Shown here: positions 52,258 through 61,466 of the stretch, piece by piece
How the letters are laid out: each line of letters begins with the position of its first letter
Numbering within the stretch: position 1 is the stretch's first letter
Source of the DNA: Erysipelotrichia bacterium
GTDB taxonomy: Bacteria > Bacillota_I > Bacilli_A > Erysipelotrichales > Erysipelotrichaceae
DNA: 64,000 nt
Assembly: GCA_012520255.1 (NCBI GenBank)
Contig: JAAYOQ010000024.1
Coordinates: forward strand, 1 to 64,000
Direction: 5' to 3'
The notes under the pieces: generated by a model
The model's input: only the letters and a program-made list of their open reading frames with translations
What the model was told of the DNA's origin: nothing
The model's database searches: none
Position numbers and translations under genes: made by a program

Positions 52258-52385
52258 CAAAGAAAAGTGGGTTTGCACCCACTAAAATCAATCTAATTCA
52301 TTGACAGTAGCTGTTTACCTATATCCGTTGGATATCAGGTGAGAAGGGGTGCTTCTTCTTTCCACAATTCTTTACCTTTTCAATC
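52258..52385 (-). promoter_or_regulatory. L20 (infC operon) leader RNA with attenuator
   Basis: Upstream of infC the transcript has GAAGCACCCCTTCTCACCTG (L20-binding helices typical of the Firmicute L20 leader), a stem ATATCC/GGATAT, and an attenuator hairpin AGTGGGT/ACCCACT (52266-52272 and 52277-52283) followed by TTTTCTTT. L20 binding should favour the terminator. Confidence 0.85.
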
Positions 52386-52579
52386 TTATCAAACTAACTT
52401 GTTGTTGTCAACCTCAATTATTTTAAGTTCAGTAATTAATTAAAAATACCCTCTTAAAATAGCTTTTAAATTTAAATGTCGCTAAGACATTAAAAAATGA
52501 TGTAGATTTCTGACTGTTTCAAATAAATAATGATGTAAGACAAATCTTATCCATGTGTGATGTTAAATTGAAGGTTGTA
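52386..52579. other. AT-rich intergenic region, no gene seen
   Basis: The stretch between the L20 leader and the terminator of the next gene contains no credible open frame. The infC promoter should be near 52390-52450 but I could not pick a convincing pair of elements. Confidence 0.5.
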
Positions 52580-52628
52580 TAAAAAAAGAAAATATATCAG
52601 CAACTCAAATTGAGGTATATATTTTCTA
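52580..52628 (-). terminator. Strong terminator hairpin
   Basis: AGAAAATATAT (52587-52597) pairs with ATATATTTTCT (52617-52627), with an inner stem CTCA/TGAG; leftward it is followed by seven T. It ends the 98-residue unknown gene. Confidence 0.78.
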
Positions 52629-52702
52629 TTACAAACATTTTTTAAAAAATTAGTTTACTTAATCATCTATTTTCTCTAAAATCGTTAAACTCGAAGAATT
52701 AT

Positions 52703-52999
52703 CTAATAATATTGTTTCTCTATTTTTGTTTTTATATTGTTTTCCTTAATAAATTGATCAAGTTTTTTCAGCCCTTCAATTCCACTGAACCTGGTTTTAA
52801 AATCTTTTATTTTTACCAGGTTAAATAATCTTCCAGTATTCTCTTTGTCAAAATAAACCTTAATAACTTCTGACTTGGCATTTGCTTTTACTATTTCTAC
52901 AATTATAGTCAAAATTTTATTATAAATCACAACATCGGCAAATACATTTTGATTGCCACCATAGTATCGACACAAACCAAATTTTTGATTGATAAGCAT
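52703..52999 (-). CDS. Unknown 98-residue protein
   Basis: Starts MLINQKFGLCRYYGGNQNVF and ends in a lysine-rich tail (FIKENNIKTKIEKQYY). Alternating hydrophobic strands (FADVVIYNKILTIIVEIV, EVIKVYFDKENTGRLFNLVKI) suggest a small alpha/beta protein. No family recognised. Coding status is supported by the strong GAGGAGG ribosome site 8 nt before the ATG and the matched terminator downstream. Stands alone between the infC and leuS operons. Confidence 0.65.
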   Translation of the reverse strand: MLINQKFGLCRYYGGNQNVFADVVIYNKILTIIVEIVKANAKSEVIKVYFDKENTGRLFNLVKIKDFKTRFSGIEGLKKLDQFIKENNIKTKIEKQYY

Positions 53000-53093
53000 A
53001 AAATTCGCCTCCTCATTTTTATTAATTTAAAAGAGTGTACTACAACTTTTCAATCATTACAATATGTTTTAATTAAGTTTTAAATTTCACAAT

Positions 53094-55496
53094 TTATTTA
53101 GCAACAATATTCATTAACTTGTTTGGTATGTAGATGATTTTTCTAATTGTTTTACCTTTTGTCTGATTGATTACTGTAGGTAATTTTAAAGCCAGCTCTT
53201 TAACCGTTTCTTCATCAGAATCTAAAGCAACATTCACTCTACCTCTTAATTTACCATTAACCTGGACAACAACTTCTACTTCATCAACAATTAATTTTGT
53301 TTCATCATATTCAGGCCAAGGTTCATAAGCTAAAGTTTCCTTTCCGGTATAATGCTGATGCATTTCCTCGCAGACAAAAGGAGTAAACGGACTTAAAATC
53401 TTAATAAAGTCAATAATCATGTCTTTATTAACTTTTTCAGCTTTATAACATTCATTAATAAAAATCATCATTTGAGAAATAGCGGTATTAAAGTCAAGTG
53501 AATCAATATCTTCACTGACCTTTTTAACAGTAAAGTTAAAGACATAATCTAATTCTGGTGTTTTTTCTTCAACAATTTTATCTGAAGACTCCATAATTAA
53601 GCGCCATACTCTTTCAATCCATCTTCTAGAGCCTTCAACCCCTTGCTCACTCCATGGTTTTGAAGCTTCTAAAGGCCCCATAAACATTTCATATAATCTT
53701 AAAGTATCAGCACCATATAGTTTTACAATATCATTTGGATCAACGATATATTCCGGATAACGCTTCCCCATCTTAATACCATTAGCTCCTAAAATCATCC
53801 CCTGGTGAACTAATTTTTTAAAAGGCTCTTTAACCGGAACAAGACCCTTATCATACAAATAATTATTCCACATTCTTGAATATAATAAATGCCCTACTGC
53901 ATGTTCTGGACCACCGACATATAAATCAACCGGCAACCAGTGTTGCAACAATATCGGATCAGCAATTTCTTTTTCATTGTGAGGATCTATATATCTCAAA
54001 AAATACCAACTGCTTCCCGCACTACCTGGCATAGTAGATGTTTCTCTTTTACCTTTTTGGCCATTGACTGTTACATTAACCCAATCGACAGCTCTATCAA
54101 GTGGAGCTGCACCACCCTGATTGGGCGAATAATCTTCCAGAGTTGGCAAGACTAGAGGCAACTGCTCTTCGGATAATGAAATCATATTTCCATCTTCTAA
54201 ATGAATAATTGGAATTGGTTCACCCCAATATCTTTGTCTGGCAAAAATCCATTCTCTCAAACGATAATTAACCTGAGCACTTCCTAATCCCTTTTCTTCC
54301 AACCATTTGTTCATTGTTTCAATAGCATCTTCTTTATCCATACCATTGATAAAGTCAGAATTGATATGCATACCATCGCCAATATAGGCTTCAACACTCA
54401 CATCTCCACCTTCTAATACCGGGATAATTTCTAAATTGAACTTTTTAGCAAATTCATAGTCTCTTTCATCATGAGCGGGAACTGCCATAATAGCACCTGT
54501 TCCATAAGAAGCTAGTACATAGTCACTAATCCAAATTGGAATTTCTTTTTCATTAACTGGATTAATTGCATAAGCACCAGTAAAAACACCTGTTTTTTCT
54601 TTGCTTAAATCTGTTCTTTCGATTTCTGATTTAGTAGCACAAATCTTTTTATATTCTCTTACTTTTTCTTTCTGTTCATTTGTAGTAATCTTATCAACTA
54701 AAACATGTTCTGGTGCTAAAACACAGTATGTAGCTCCAAATAATGTATCACTTCTGGTTGTAAAGACACTGAATTTTTCCTTAGAATTTGCGACTTTAAA
54801 ATCAACCTGAGCTCCATATGATTTCCCAATCCAATTTCTTTGAATTTCTTTAGTCGATTCAGGCCAGTCAATTTCCTCTAACCCTTCAAGTAATCTATCA
54901 GCATATTTAACAATGTCAATTACCCATTGTTTCATATTCTTTCTTACTACCGGATATCCACCACGCTCACTTTTTCCATCAACAACTTCATCATTACTTA
55001 AAACACAGCCTAACTCTTCGCACCAGTTAACTGGCATATCAATATATTTTGCTAAACCATCATCAAATAATAGCTTAAAAATATATTGTGTCCATTTGTA
55101 ATAGGAAGCATCACAGGTAGAAATCATTCTATCCCAATCATAAGAAAAACCAAGATTTTTCAACTGATGAGTAAAAAACTCAATGTTCTCTCTAGTAAAT
55201 TCATCAGGGTGATTGCCAGTACTGATAGCATATTGTTCCGCTGGTAAACCAAAAGAGTCAAAGCCCATTGGATGTAAAACGTTATAGCCTTCCATTCTTT
55301 TCTTCCTGGAAACAATATCAGTAGCTGTATAACCTTCAGGATGACCTACATGCAATCCCTGACCACTTGGGTATGGAAACATATCTAAGGCATAGAACTT
55401 AGGCTTGGAAAAATCATAAGCATCTGTTTTAAACGTCTTGTTTTCTTCCCAATACTTTTTCCATTTAGCTTCTGTAATTTCGTGATTATAACTCAT
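53094..55496 (-). CDS. leuS: Leucyl-tRNA synthetase
   Basis: 800 residues, class I. HIGH motif in [22 protein letters not shown] near residue 40, CP1 editing domain with STGNHPDEF... and the [18 protein letters not shown] block (editing Asp), then the anticodon and C-terminal domains. The KMSKS loop is unusual: [18 protein letters not shown]. The length is normal for bacterial LeuRS. Controlled by its own T-box. Confidence 0.96.
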   Translation of the reverse strand: MSYNHEITEAKWKKYWEENKTFKTDAYDFSKPKFYALDMFPYPSGQGLHVGHPEGYTATDIVSRKKRMEGYNVLHPMGFDSFGLPAEQYAISTGNHPDEFTRENIEFFTHQLKNLGFSYDWDRMISTCDASYYKWTQYIFKLLFDDGLAKYIDMPVNWCEELGCVLSNDEVVDGKSERGGYPVVRKNMKQWVIDIVKYADRLLEGLEEIDWPESTKEIQRNWIGKSYGAQVDFKVANSKEKFSVFTTRSDTLFGATYCVLAPEHVLVDKITTNEQKEKVREYKKICATKSEIERTDLSKEKTGVFTGAYAINPVNEKEIPIWISDYVLASYGTGAIMAVPAHDERDYEFAKKFNLEIIPVLEGGDVSVEAYIGDGMHINSDFINGMDKEDAIETMNKWLEEKGLGSAQVNYRLREWIFARQRYWGEPIPIIHLEDGNMISLSEEQLPLVLPTLEDYSPNQGGAAPLDRAVDWVNVTVNGQKGKRETSTMPGSAGSSWYFLRYIDPHNEKEIADPILLQHWLPVDLYVGGPEHAVGHLLYSRMWNNYLYDKGLVPVKEPFKKLVHQGMILGANGIKMGKRYPEYIVDPNDIVKLYGADTLRLYEMFMGPLEASKPWSEQGVEGSRRWIERVWRLIMESSDKIVEEKTPELDYVFNFTVKKVSEDIDSLDFNTAISQMMIFINECYKAEKVNKDMIIDFIKILSPFTPFVCEEMHQHYTGKETLAYEPWPEYDETKLIVDEVEVVVQVNGKLRGRVNVALDSDEETVKELALKLPTVINQTKGKTIRKIIYIPNKLMNIVAK

Positions 55497-55514
55497 ATAA
55501 ATTCTCCTTCTTTA

Positions 55515-55709
55515 AGAAAAATAAAAGGTGCTACTCTAAGGACCCTTGCGGGCGGTACCACCTTAGTTGACCTGTTTTGTCCACTCTAAATGACTTTATC
55601 GCAGTCTTACGTCAGCTCATAGGGTGAGTTCAGTTAACTGTCTGCTAATTTCCATCAACCATTAGCTTTCTATCAAGTCCAGCTTCACTTACTATTCCTA
55701 ATCGATGCT
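55515..55709 (-). promoter_or_regulatory. T-box leader of leuS (leucine specifier)
   Basis: T-box core AAGGTGGTACCGCCC at 55549-55564. Terminator: AGGGTCCTTAG... and CACCTTTTATTTT at the leuS-proximal end. The likely specifier CTC (55626-55628) follows GAA in CTGAACTCACC. Uncharged tRNA-Leu(GAG) should switch on leuS. Confidence 0.92.
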
Positions 55710-55715
55710 GCTTAT

Positions 55716-55744
55716 ATTTTAGTAATTGTAAAGAGAAATGTCAA
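55716..55744 (-). promoter_or_regulatory. leuS leader promoter
   Basis: Leftward TTGACA (55739-55744), exactly 17-nt spacer, TAAAAT (55716-55721). The -35 lies right at the stop codon of the helicase gene. Confidence 0.85.
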
Positions 55745-55745
55745 A

Positions 55746-58745
55746 CTAATCATTAAAATAATCAATTAGGATATCTTTCATATAATTATATCTTCTGGCA
55801 TAGCTGTTATCTATTCTGATTAAATCAAAACCATATCTTTTACAGATTTCATTCTTCTTTCTGTCTCTTTTTATAACTAATTCATCATTGTAGTGTTCTT
55901 TACCATCAAGTTCAATAGCGAAAATTGGCATTTCCTGATTGTTGAAATCCTTTTGATAAACAACAAAATCAAACCTTCCAGTATAAAATAGATCATTATA
56001 ATTATTACCATCATTAAAGACATGATTAATTGGCACTTCTCTATAAACCTTACATTTTCTGCCATTTCTTAACACATTTGACAAAGCATGATTCAAATTG
56101 ACTAGCAGTGCCTCTTCCGTTTCGGTACTATATGGCTTTATTCCTAAGGCTCTTGATTTATTTATTAAAGTGGTAACCTCATAATGACCCTGTTTTTTAA
56201 CATATTGAACCAGTTCATATAAATCATCCCGTCCATATCTGTCTAGTTGATGTAGCCTGTCAATGTGTTTTTGACTGCCAAAAATAACTAATTTATCTTT
56301 AGCCCTGGAAGTGGCAACATTAATCAGTTCCCGATTATTTTTTAACCAGTCATAAGTTTTGCCAATTGTTTTATCAGTCAGACAAAGAGAAAACAAGATT
56401 TCATTTTTTTCATCTCCTTGAAAAGCATGAACCGTTCCACAGGTAACATTTGTAATCTGATAATCTCTTAGCTTTTGAGATATTAACTCTTTTTGTTTAA
56501 CAAATGGTGTGATTACTCCTATTTGTTTATCTTTATTGGCTAAAATATATTCAATTATTGCATCAGCTTCTTTTGGGGCAGTATTTCTTATTGAGGTTTC
56601 GTTATCATTAACTTCTTTAAACATCAAAGGATTCATGCTTTCTGTTTTTGAATTAATAATCAATTTGGAATTGTAATACTTGACGTTGTTAAAATTAATG
56701 ATCTTTTTATGACACCTGTAATGATGAGACAGCAATATTTCTGAAGAAACTGCATCAACAGAAAGATATGTTTTATAAATAGAGTTTTTAAGATAATCAT
56801 ATTCATCAGTTATATGATATTTTTTTCTTAATAGAATGTTGTCTTTTTCATCTAACAAAATCACTGGATTTAATTGTTGTGGATCACCAACCAGCATTAG
56901 ATTTTTCCCTCTAAGAATGGGAATTAAAGAAACTGCCATATTGCATTGACTGGCTTCATCAATAACAACCATATCAAAATAGACATCAGGATTTCCCAAT
57001 TTATAAGCTGAAATACAGGTAGTAGTAACAATAGGAAAAATTTTAATGAATTTTCTTAAATTATCACCATTAGAAAGATAACGATTAAAATGTTTTACTC
57101 TTTCTTGCTCTTCTTCTAAAAACACTATTTCCATCAAATCTCTATATCTTGGTTCTAATAAAGCCTTTAAACTTCTAATTGAAGCATAATAAAGATACCC
57201 TTTAAATACATTATCGTCGACAACATACTTCAAGGCTTCTTGATCTGTGATTTTACCAATTTCTTTTAATCGATTATTAATCTTTTCTAATTGAACACCT
57301 TGAAGCTGAATCTGATAATTTAAATTATCATTAGTCTCCAGCATCTTTTCAATTGTTTCTTTTCGTTCTTTTAATTCAATAATTTCATCATACTGCTTCA
57401 TTAAATCGCTCAACATTTTTGCATCAGCGAAAGTATCCGATTCAAGTTTCTTAAGGATATTATCATCCATTTTTATCTCTTTAATTTTTAAATATAATTG
57501 TTTTATATAATTAGTCGCTTCTAATACTTTTTCATTATTTCCTAATCTAATAATAGGAAAAGGTATTATATTGTCTTCATAACTCATTGAAATCAATTTA
57601 TCAACCACTGAATCTAATGGATGATTATTATACGAAGTAAATAGCAAAGTTCTTTTATTATAAAAGGCTGTCAAAATGGTATTTATAATGGTGTTAGTTT
57701 TCCCTGTTCCTGGCGGCCCTTGGACATAGGTCAAAGGATACTTCATCGCATTATAGATCGCCAATAGCTGATCTAAGTTGATTTGACGATTGATAAGAGC
57801 AATAGGATAATCTTTTCTTCTGACAGGTAGTTTCAAAAATTCTCCAAAAAAGGCTGCAATAGGTATTTCTACTTTATTTTCTTTGTATCTGTCAATAATA
57901 AAATTATATTGCTCTGATAAATCAACTAACATTTCTCTACCGATAGCTATTATATAAGGCATATCATCAACTGTTTCAGAATTATTAATATTATTAGCAA
58001 TACAGTCTTCGATTTCTTGCAGATTATTAGAAAAGTCATCCAACAAATATAACTGATCATTATCTAAAAACCTGTTAATGCTATATTTTGTTCCTTCAAT
58101 AGTAAACTCTCTACATACTGTTATTTCTTTATCTGCTCTTAATTTTTTATTTTTTACATCTAAGAATAATCTGCGATAAGCCAATATATATAATCCTTCT
58201 TTAGTATAAACACTTAAAATATTCAAACACAATTGCCTGTACTTTAAATTTGAAATTTTCGTATCATTTTGAAAAGACCTTACAATTTCTAAAAATTGAT
58301 AATCATCTAATGTCAAATCACCACGCTTTATTTTTTCATCATCTATTTTACTTATTAGAGCATATTCACATTCAAATGGGCTATTATCTAACTTCTGACA
58401 ATCAACAAGATAATCAAGTATTTTCATATTGTAGACATTATCAAAAAGTCTACGATATTTATTGGGATTATTTTCAATATCCTCTTTCAATGCTTTTGAA
58501 CTTTTGTAATAGGATCCATCTATAATTTTTGCTGATAAAATTTTCTTCAAATCAATTTTTAATTCGGTTAATTGTCCATTTCCGATGTGCAATCCATCCA
58601 CCACTAAAATTACTGATTTACTCATCAGTATCTTTTTTGTGGCAATCCAATACCTGGTGAGTTGTTTTGAAATATTTCGGTATTCAATACTGACCCACTT
58701 TTCTTCAAAAATACCCTTAAATATTACCTTATTGATATTGTTCAT
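55746..58745 (-). CDS. Superfamily 1 helicase fused to a C-terminal nuclease-like domain
   Basis: 999 residues. An N-terminal region of about 320 residues is unrecognised. The Upf1/Dna2-like SF1 core follows: Walker A QGPPGTGKTNTI (about 340), a long coiled insertion (420-510), VIDEASQCN (about 595), VGDPQQLNPV, HYRCHKKII, TVHAFQGDEKNEI and ATSRAKDKLVI. The C-terminus (about 880-999) carries RFDFVVY and AIELDGKEHYND, the D...ExK-like pattern of DUF2726/Vsr-type PD-(D/E)xK nucleases, then KRDRKKNEICKRYGFDLIRI. Cellular role unknown; similar fusions occur in defence and repair contexts. Confidence 0.82.
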   Translation of the reverse strand: MNNINKVIFKGIFEEKWVSIEYRNISKQLTRYWIATKKILMSKSVILVVDGLHIGNGQLTELKIDLKKILSAKIIDGSYYKSSKALKEDIENNPNKYRRLFDNVYNMKILDYLVDCQKLDNSPFECEYALISKIDDEKIKRGDLTLDDYQFLEIVRSFQNDTKISNLKYRQLCLNILSVYTKEGLYILAYRRLFLDVKNKKLRADKEITVCREFTIEGTKYSINRFLDNDQLYLLDDFSNNLQEIEDCIANNINNSETVDDMPYIIAIGREMLVDLSEQYNFIIDRYKENKVEIPIAAFFGEFLKLPVRRKDYPIALINRQINLDQLLAIYNAMKYPLTYVQGPPGTGKTNTIINTILTAFYNKRTLLFTSYNNHPLDSVVDKLISMSYEDNIIPFPIIRLGNNEKVLEATNYIKQLYLKIKEIKMDDNILKKLESDTFADAKMLSDLMKQYDEIIELKERKETIEKMLETNDNLNYQIQLQGVQLEKINNRLKEIGKITDQEALKYVVDDNVFKGYLYYASIRSLKALLEPRYRDLMEIVFLEEEQERVKHFNRYLSNGDNLRKFIKIFPIVTTTCISAYKLGNPDVYFDMVVIDEASQCNMAVSLIPILRGKNLMLVGDPQQLNPVILLDEKDNILLRKKYHITDEYDYLKNSIYKTYLSVDAVSSEILLSHHYRCHKKIINFNNVKYYNSKLIINSKTESMNPLMFKEVNDNETSIRNTAPKEADAIIEYILANKDKQIGVITPFVKQKELISQKLRDYQITNVTCGTVHAFQGDEKNEILFSLCLTDKTIGKTYDWLKNNRELINVATSRAKDKLVIFGSQKHIDRLHQLDRYGRDDLYELVQYVKKQGHYEVTTLINKSRALGIKPYSTETEEALLVNLNHALSNVLRNGRKCKVYREVPINHVFNDGNNYNDLFYTGRFDFVVYQKDFNNQEMPIFAIELDGKEHYNDELVIKRDRKKNEICKRYGFDLIRIDNSYARRYNYMKDILIDYFND

Positions 58746-58799
58746 ATTTATTATTCTCTATAAATTATAGTAACATAACACCTGTTAAATTTCTATTAA

Positions 58800-58828
58800 T
58801 TGATTAAAGCCATTTTAGTTTATATAAT
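58800..58828 (+). promoter_or_regulatory. Promoter of the hemolysin III gene
   Basis: TTGATT (58800-58805), 17-nt spacer, TATAAT (58823-58828). The start codon is 6 nt after the -10, so transcription should begin at or next to the ATG. Confidence 0.8.
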
Positions 58829-58834
58829 GAAATT

Positions 58835-59509
58835 ATGATAAGAAAAAGACTACAGAACAGAACATTACCAGATTATAACCTGGCAGAGGAACTGATTAAT
58901 TCCATTTCTCATGGACTTGGTGCTGTTTTTGGTATTATTGTCTTAATTCTGTTAATTATTAAAGCCATAAAAAATAATAGTGTTGCTCAGCTGATAACTG
59001 GAATAATCTATTCTTTCTCTTTAATCGCTTTATATACCTGTTCAACTGTCTATCATGCTGTAACCAATGAGTTTACCAAAAAGATTATGCAGATAATTGA
59101 CCATTGCATGATTTACATCTTGATTGGGGGAAGTTATACTCCAATACTTGTTTGCAGCATCATGAAAATAAGCCCAGCAAAATCTATAATTTTGCTAATT
59201 ATTATCTGGATTATTATCGCTATTTCAATCGTACTTAATTCAATAGATTTACATAAATATAGAGTTTTCTCTCATGTTTCTTATATTGTTTTAGGTTGGA
59301 TTGTCTTAACTATTTTAAAAGATACCTACCTGGCTTTAACTCATGATGGGTTTATGATTTTGCTATATGGTGGTATCGCCTACACTATAGGTGCCATTCT
59401 TTATGGCATAGGATCAAAAATAAGATATTTTCATTCAATCTTTCATTTTTTTGTTTTAGCAGGCTCTATCATTCAATTTATCAGCATTTATTTATATGTT
59501 TTTATTTAA
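58835..59509 (+). CDS. Hemolysin III family (PAQR-like) membrane protein
   Basis: 224 residues, seven predicted membrane helices. Family marks: AEELINSISHGLGAVFG at the N-terminus, SLIALYTCSTVYHAVTN, IDHCMIYILIGGSYTP and a C-terminal FHSIFHFFVLAGSIIQF. The Ser, His and Asp residues in these segments match the zinc site of PAQR receptors. Relatives include YqfA in B. subtilis; haemolytic activity is not implied. No ribosome site; apparently leaderless. Confidence 0.9.
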   Translation: MIRKRLQNRTLPDYNLAEELINSISHGLGAVFGIIVLILLIIKAIKNNSVAQLITGIIYSFSLIALYTCSTVYHAVTNEFTKKIMQIIDHCMIYILIGGSYTPILVCSIMKISPAKSIILLIIIWIIIAISIVLNSIDLHKYRVFSHVSYIVLGWIVLTILKDTYLALTHDGFMILLYGGIAYTIGAILYGIGSKIRYFHSIFHFFVLAGSIIQFISIYLYVFI

Positions 59510-59553
59510 AGTTCTTCTGATAAATTAATATATTTAAATAAACTTATAAAGCT

Positions 59554-59580
59554 AAAAAGTAAGGTAACCTTACTTTTTTT
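59554..59580. terminator. Bidirectional terminator
   Basis: AAAAAGTAAGG and CCTTACTTTTTTT form a near-palindrome between the convergent hemolysin III and ABC transporter genes; it touches the stop codon of the latter. Confidence 0.8.
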
Positions 59581-61462
59581 AATCTAATTGAGCAGCACCT
59601 GTATACAGCTGATAATATCTTCCTTTTAATTTTAATAGATGATCATGATTTCCTCTTTCAATAATCTGACCATTTTCCAAAACAATAATCGCATCAGCAT
59701 TTCTTACAGTTGATAAACGATGAGCAATCACAAATACTGTTCTTCCAGCCATTAATCTATCTAAACCTTCTTCAATAAGTCTTTCAGTATGGGTATCAAT
59801 TGAACTGGTAGCTTCATCCAAAATAAGCACTGGTGGATTAGCTATTGCTGCTCTGGCGATATTTAACAATTGCCTTTGCCCCTGAGATAAATTGGTACCG
59901 TTAGCTGTTAACATCGTCTTATAACCTTGTGGTAACCTGCTGATGAAATTATCCGCATTAGCTAATTTAGCCGCTTCAATACATTGTTCATCTGTAGCTT
60001 GTAAATTTCCATATCTGATATTGTCCATAACAGATCCGGAAAACAGATTTGTTTCCTGCAATACTACTCCTAAAGAAGAACGCAATGCATCTTTTTTGAT
60101 ATCTTTAATATCAATTCCATCATAGGTGATTTTTCCTATTCTTATGTCATAAAAACGATTAATCAAATTATTAATAGTCGTTTTACCAGCTCCGGTTGAA
60201 CCGACAAAAGCAATCTTCTGACCAGGCTTAGCATACAAACTAATGTTATTTAAAACTGTTATCCTTTCTTCATAACCAAATGTAACATTACTAAATCTAA
60301 TATCCCCTTTTAATTCCGTTAAAGAGTTATTTAAAGGATTTTTCCAGGCAAAAAGTTCAGTTCTTTTTTCTACCTCTATTAGATTGCCTTCTTCATCTAT
60401 AGTCGCATTGACTAAAACTATATTGCCATCATCTGCTTCATCTTTAGAATCAATAATTCTAAACACTCTTTCCGCTCCTGAAATAGCTGTCATCATCCCA
60501 TGAAACTGATTGGATAAATTATTAATTGGACCCGAAATTTGTCTGGTATATAACAGAAAACTTGATAATGCTCCCAAAGTAAAGACTCCATCAATTGTCA
60601 TTTTAGCTCCCAAAACAGCAATTACCGCATATAGACAATAAGCAATATTGGCATTTATTGGCATCAGCATTCCAGCTGAAGCATGGGCTTTAGAAGCCAC
60701 ATTAAATACTTTATAAGCATACACTTCAAATTGATCAATTGCTGCTTTTTCATGTTGGAAGACTTTAATAACTTTTTGTCCCTGAAACATCTCTTCAACG
60801 TAACCATTAATATCACTATTGCCTTTTTGAACTTCAATGAAATTTTTTCGACCAATTCTGCCTAAAACATAAATGACAACAGCCATAATCGCCATTGCGA
60901 ATAAAGAAATCATAGTTAGATTAAAACTTAATTTAAACATCATAAATAACACACCAAAGACATTGATAGAAGTTGAAATAAAAGCAGGCAGAGTATCAGC
61001 AATTAAAGGTCGCATCGTATCAACATCACTGGTATAGAAATTCATTAATTCACCATGAGTATGAGTATCAAAGAAACTGACCGGCATATTCTGCATTTTT
61101 TCAAAAAGTTCAGTTCTGAGATCATGTAAAAGGCCGGTAGAAATGATGGACATCATTTTTCTCCAGATATAAGATGCACAAGTTCCAATAAGATAAATCA
61201 TAAACATAAATAATAACATCTTGATAAACTGGGTTAAATCAGGATTTTCCTGTCCGATATACGGAACTATGTAATCATCAATAATTGGGGCAAAAAAATA
61301 CGAAGAAGCTACATTTGTTAAAGAACCAATAATAATACAGACAAATACTATGGCCATGGCTGATTTATAATGCGATAAATATTTAAATATTCTGGCTAAT
61401 GTAGCTGGAATGTCATCTACTTTAGATGTTCGAATTTGACGATAACGACGTTTTTCACTCAT
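59579..61462 (-). CDS. ABC exporter half-transporter, canonical ATPase site
   Basis: 627 residues: six-helix type IV membrane domain (about 35-330), then the nucleotide-binding domain with Walker A GSTGAGKTT (about 425), signature LSQGQRQLLNIARA, Walker B ILDEATSSID with catalytic Glu, and the H-loop IAHRLSTV. A 50-residue acidic insert precedes the first NBD strand. It pairs with the next gene upstream (4-nt gap) as a heterodimeric multidrug- or peptide-type exporter. Substrate unknown. Confidence 0.92.
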   Translation of the reverse strand: MSEKRRYRQIRTSKVDDIPATLARIFKYLSHYKSAMAIVFVCIIIGSLTNVASSYFFAPIIDDYIVPYIGQENPDLTQFIKMLLFMFMIYLIGTCASYIWRKMMSIISTGLLHDLRTELFEKMQNMPVSFFDTHTHGELMNFYTSDVDTMRPLIADTLPAFISTSINVFGVLFMMFKLSFNLTMISLFAMAIMAVVIYVLGRIGRKNFIEVQKGNSDINGYVEEMFQGQKVIKVFQHEKAAIDQFEVYAYKVFNVASKAHASAGMLMPINANIAYCLYAVIAVLGAKMTIDGVFTLGALSSFLLYTRQISGPINNLSNQFHGMMTAISGAERVFRIIDSKDEADDGNIVLVNATIDEEGNLIEVEKRTELFAWKNPLNNSLTELKGDIRFSNVTFGYEERITVLNNISLYAKPGQKIAFVGSTGAGKTTINNLINRFYDIRIGKITYDGIDIKDIKKDALRSSLGVVLQETNLFSGSVMDNIRYGNLQATDEQCIEAAKLANADNFISRLPQGYKTMLTANGTNLSQGQRQLLNIARAAIANPPVLILDEATSSIDTHTERLIEEGLDRLMAGRTVFVIAHRLSTVRNADAIIVLENGQIIERGNHDHLLKLKGRYYQLYTGAAQLD

Positions 61463-61466
61463 CTTA

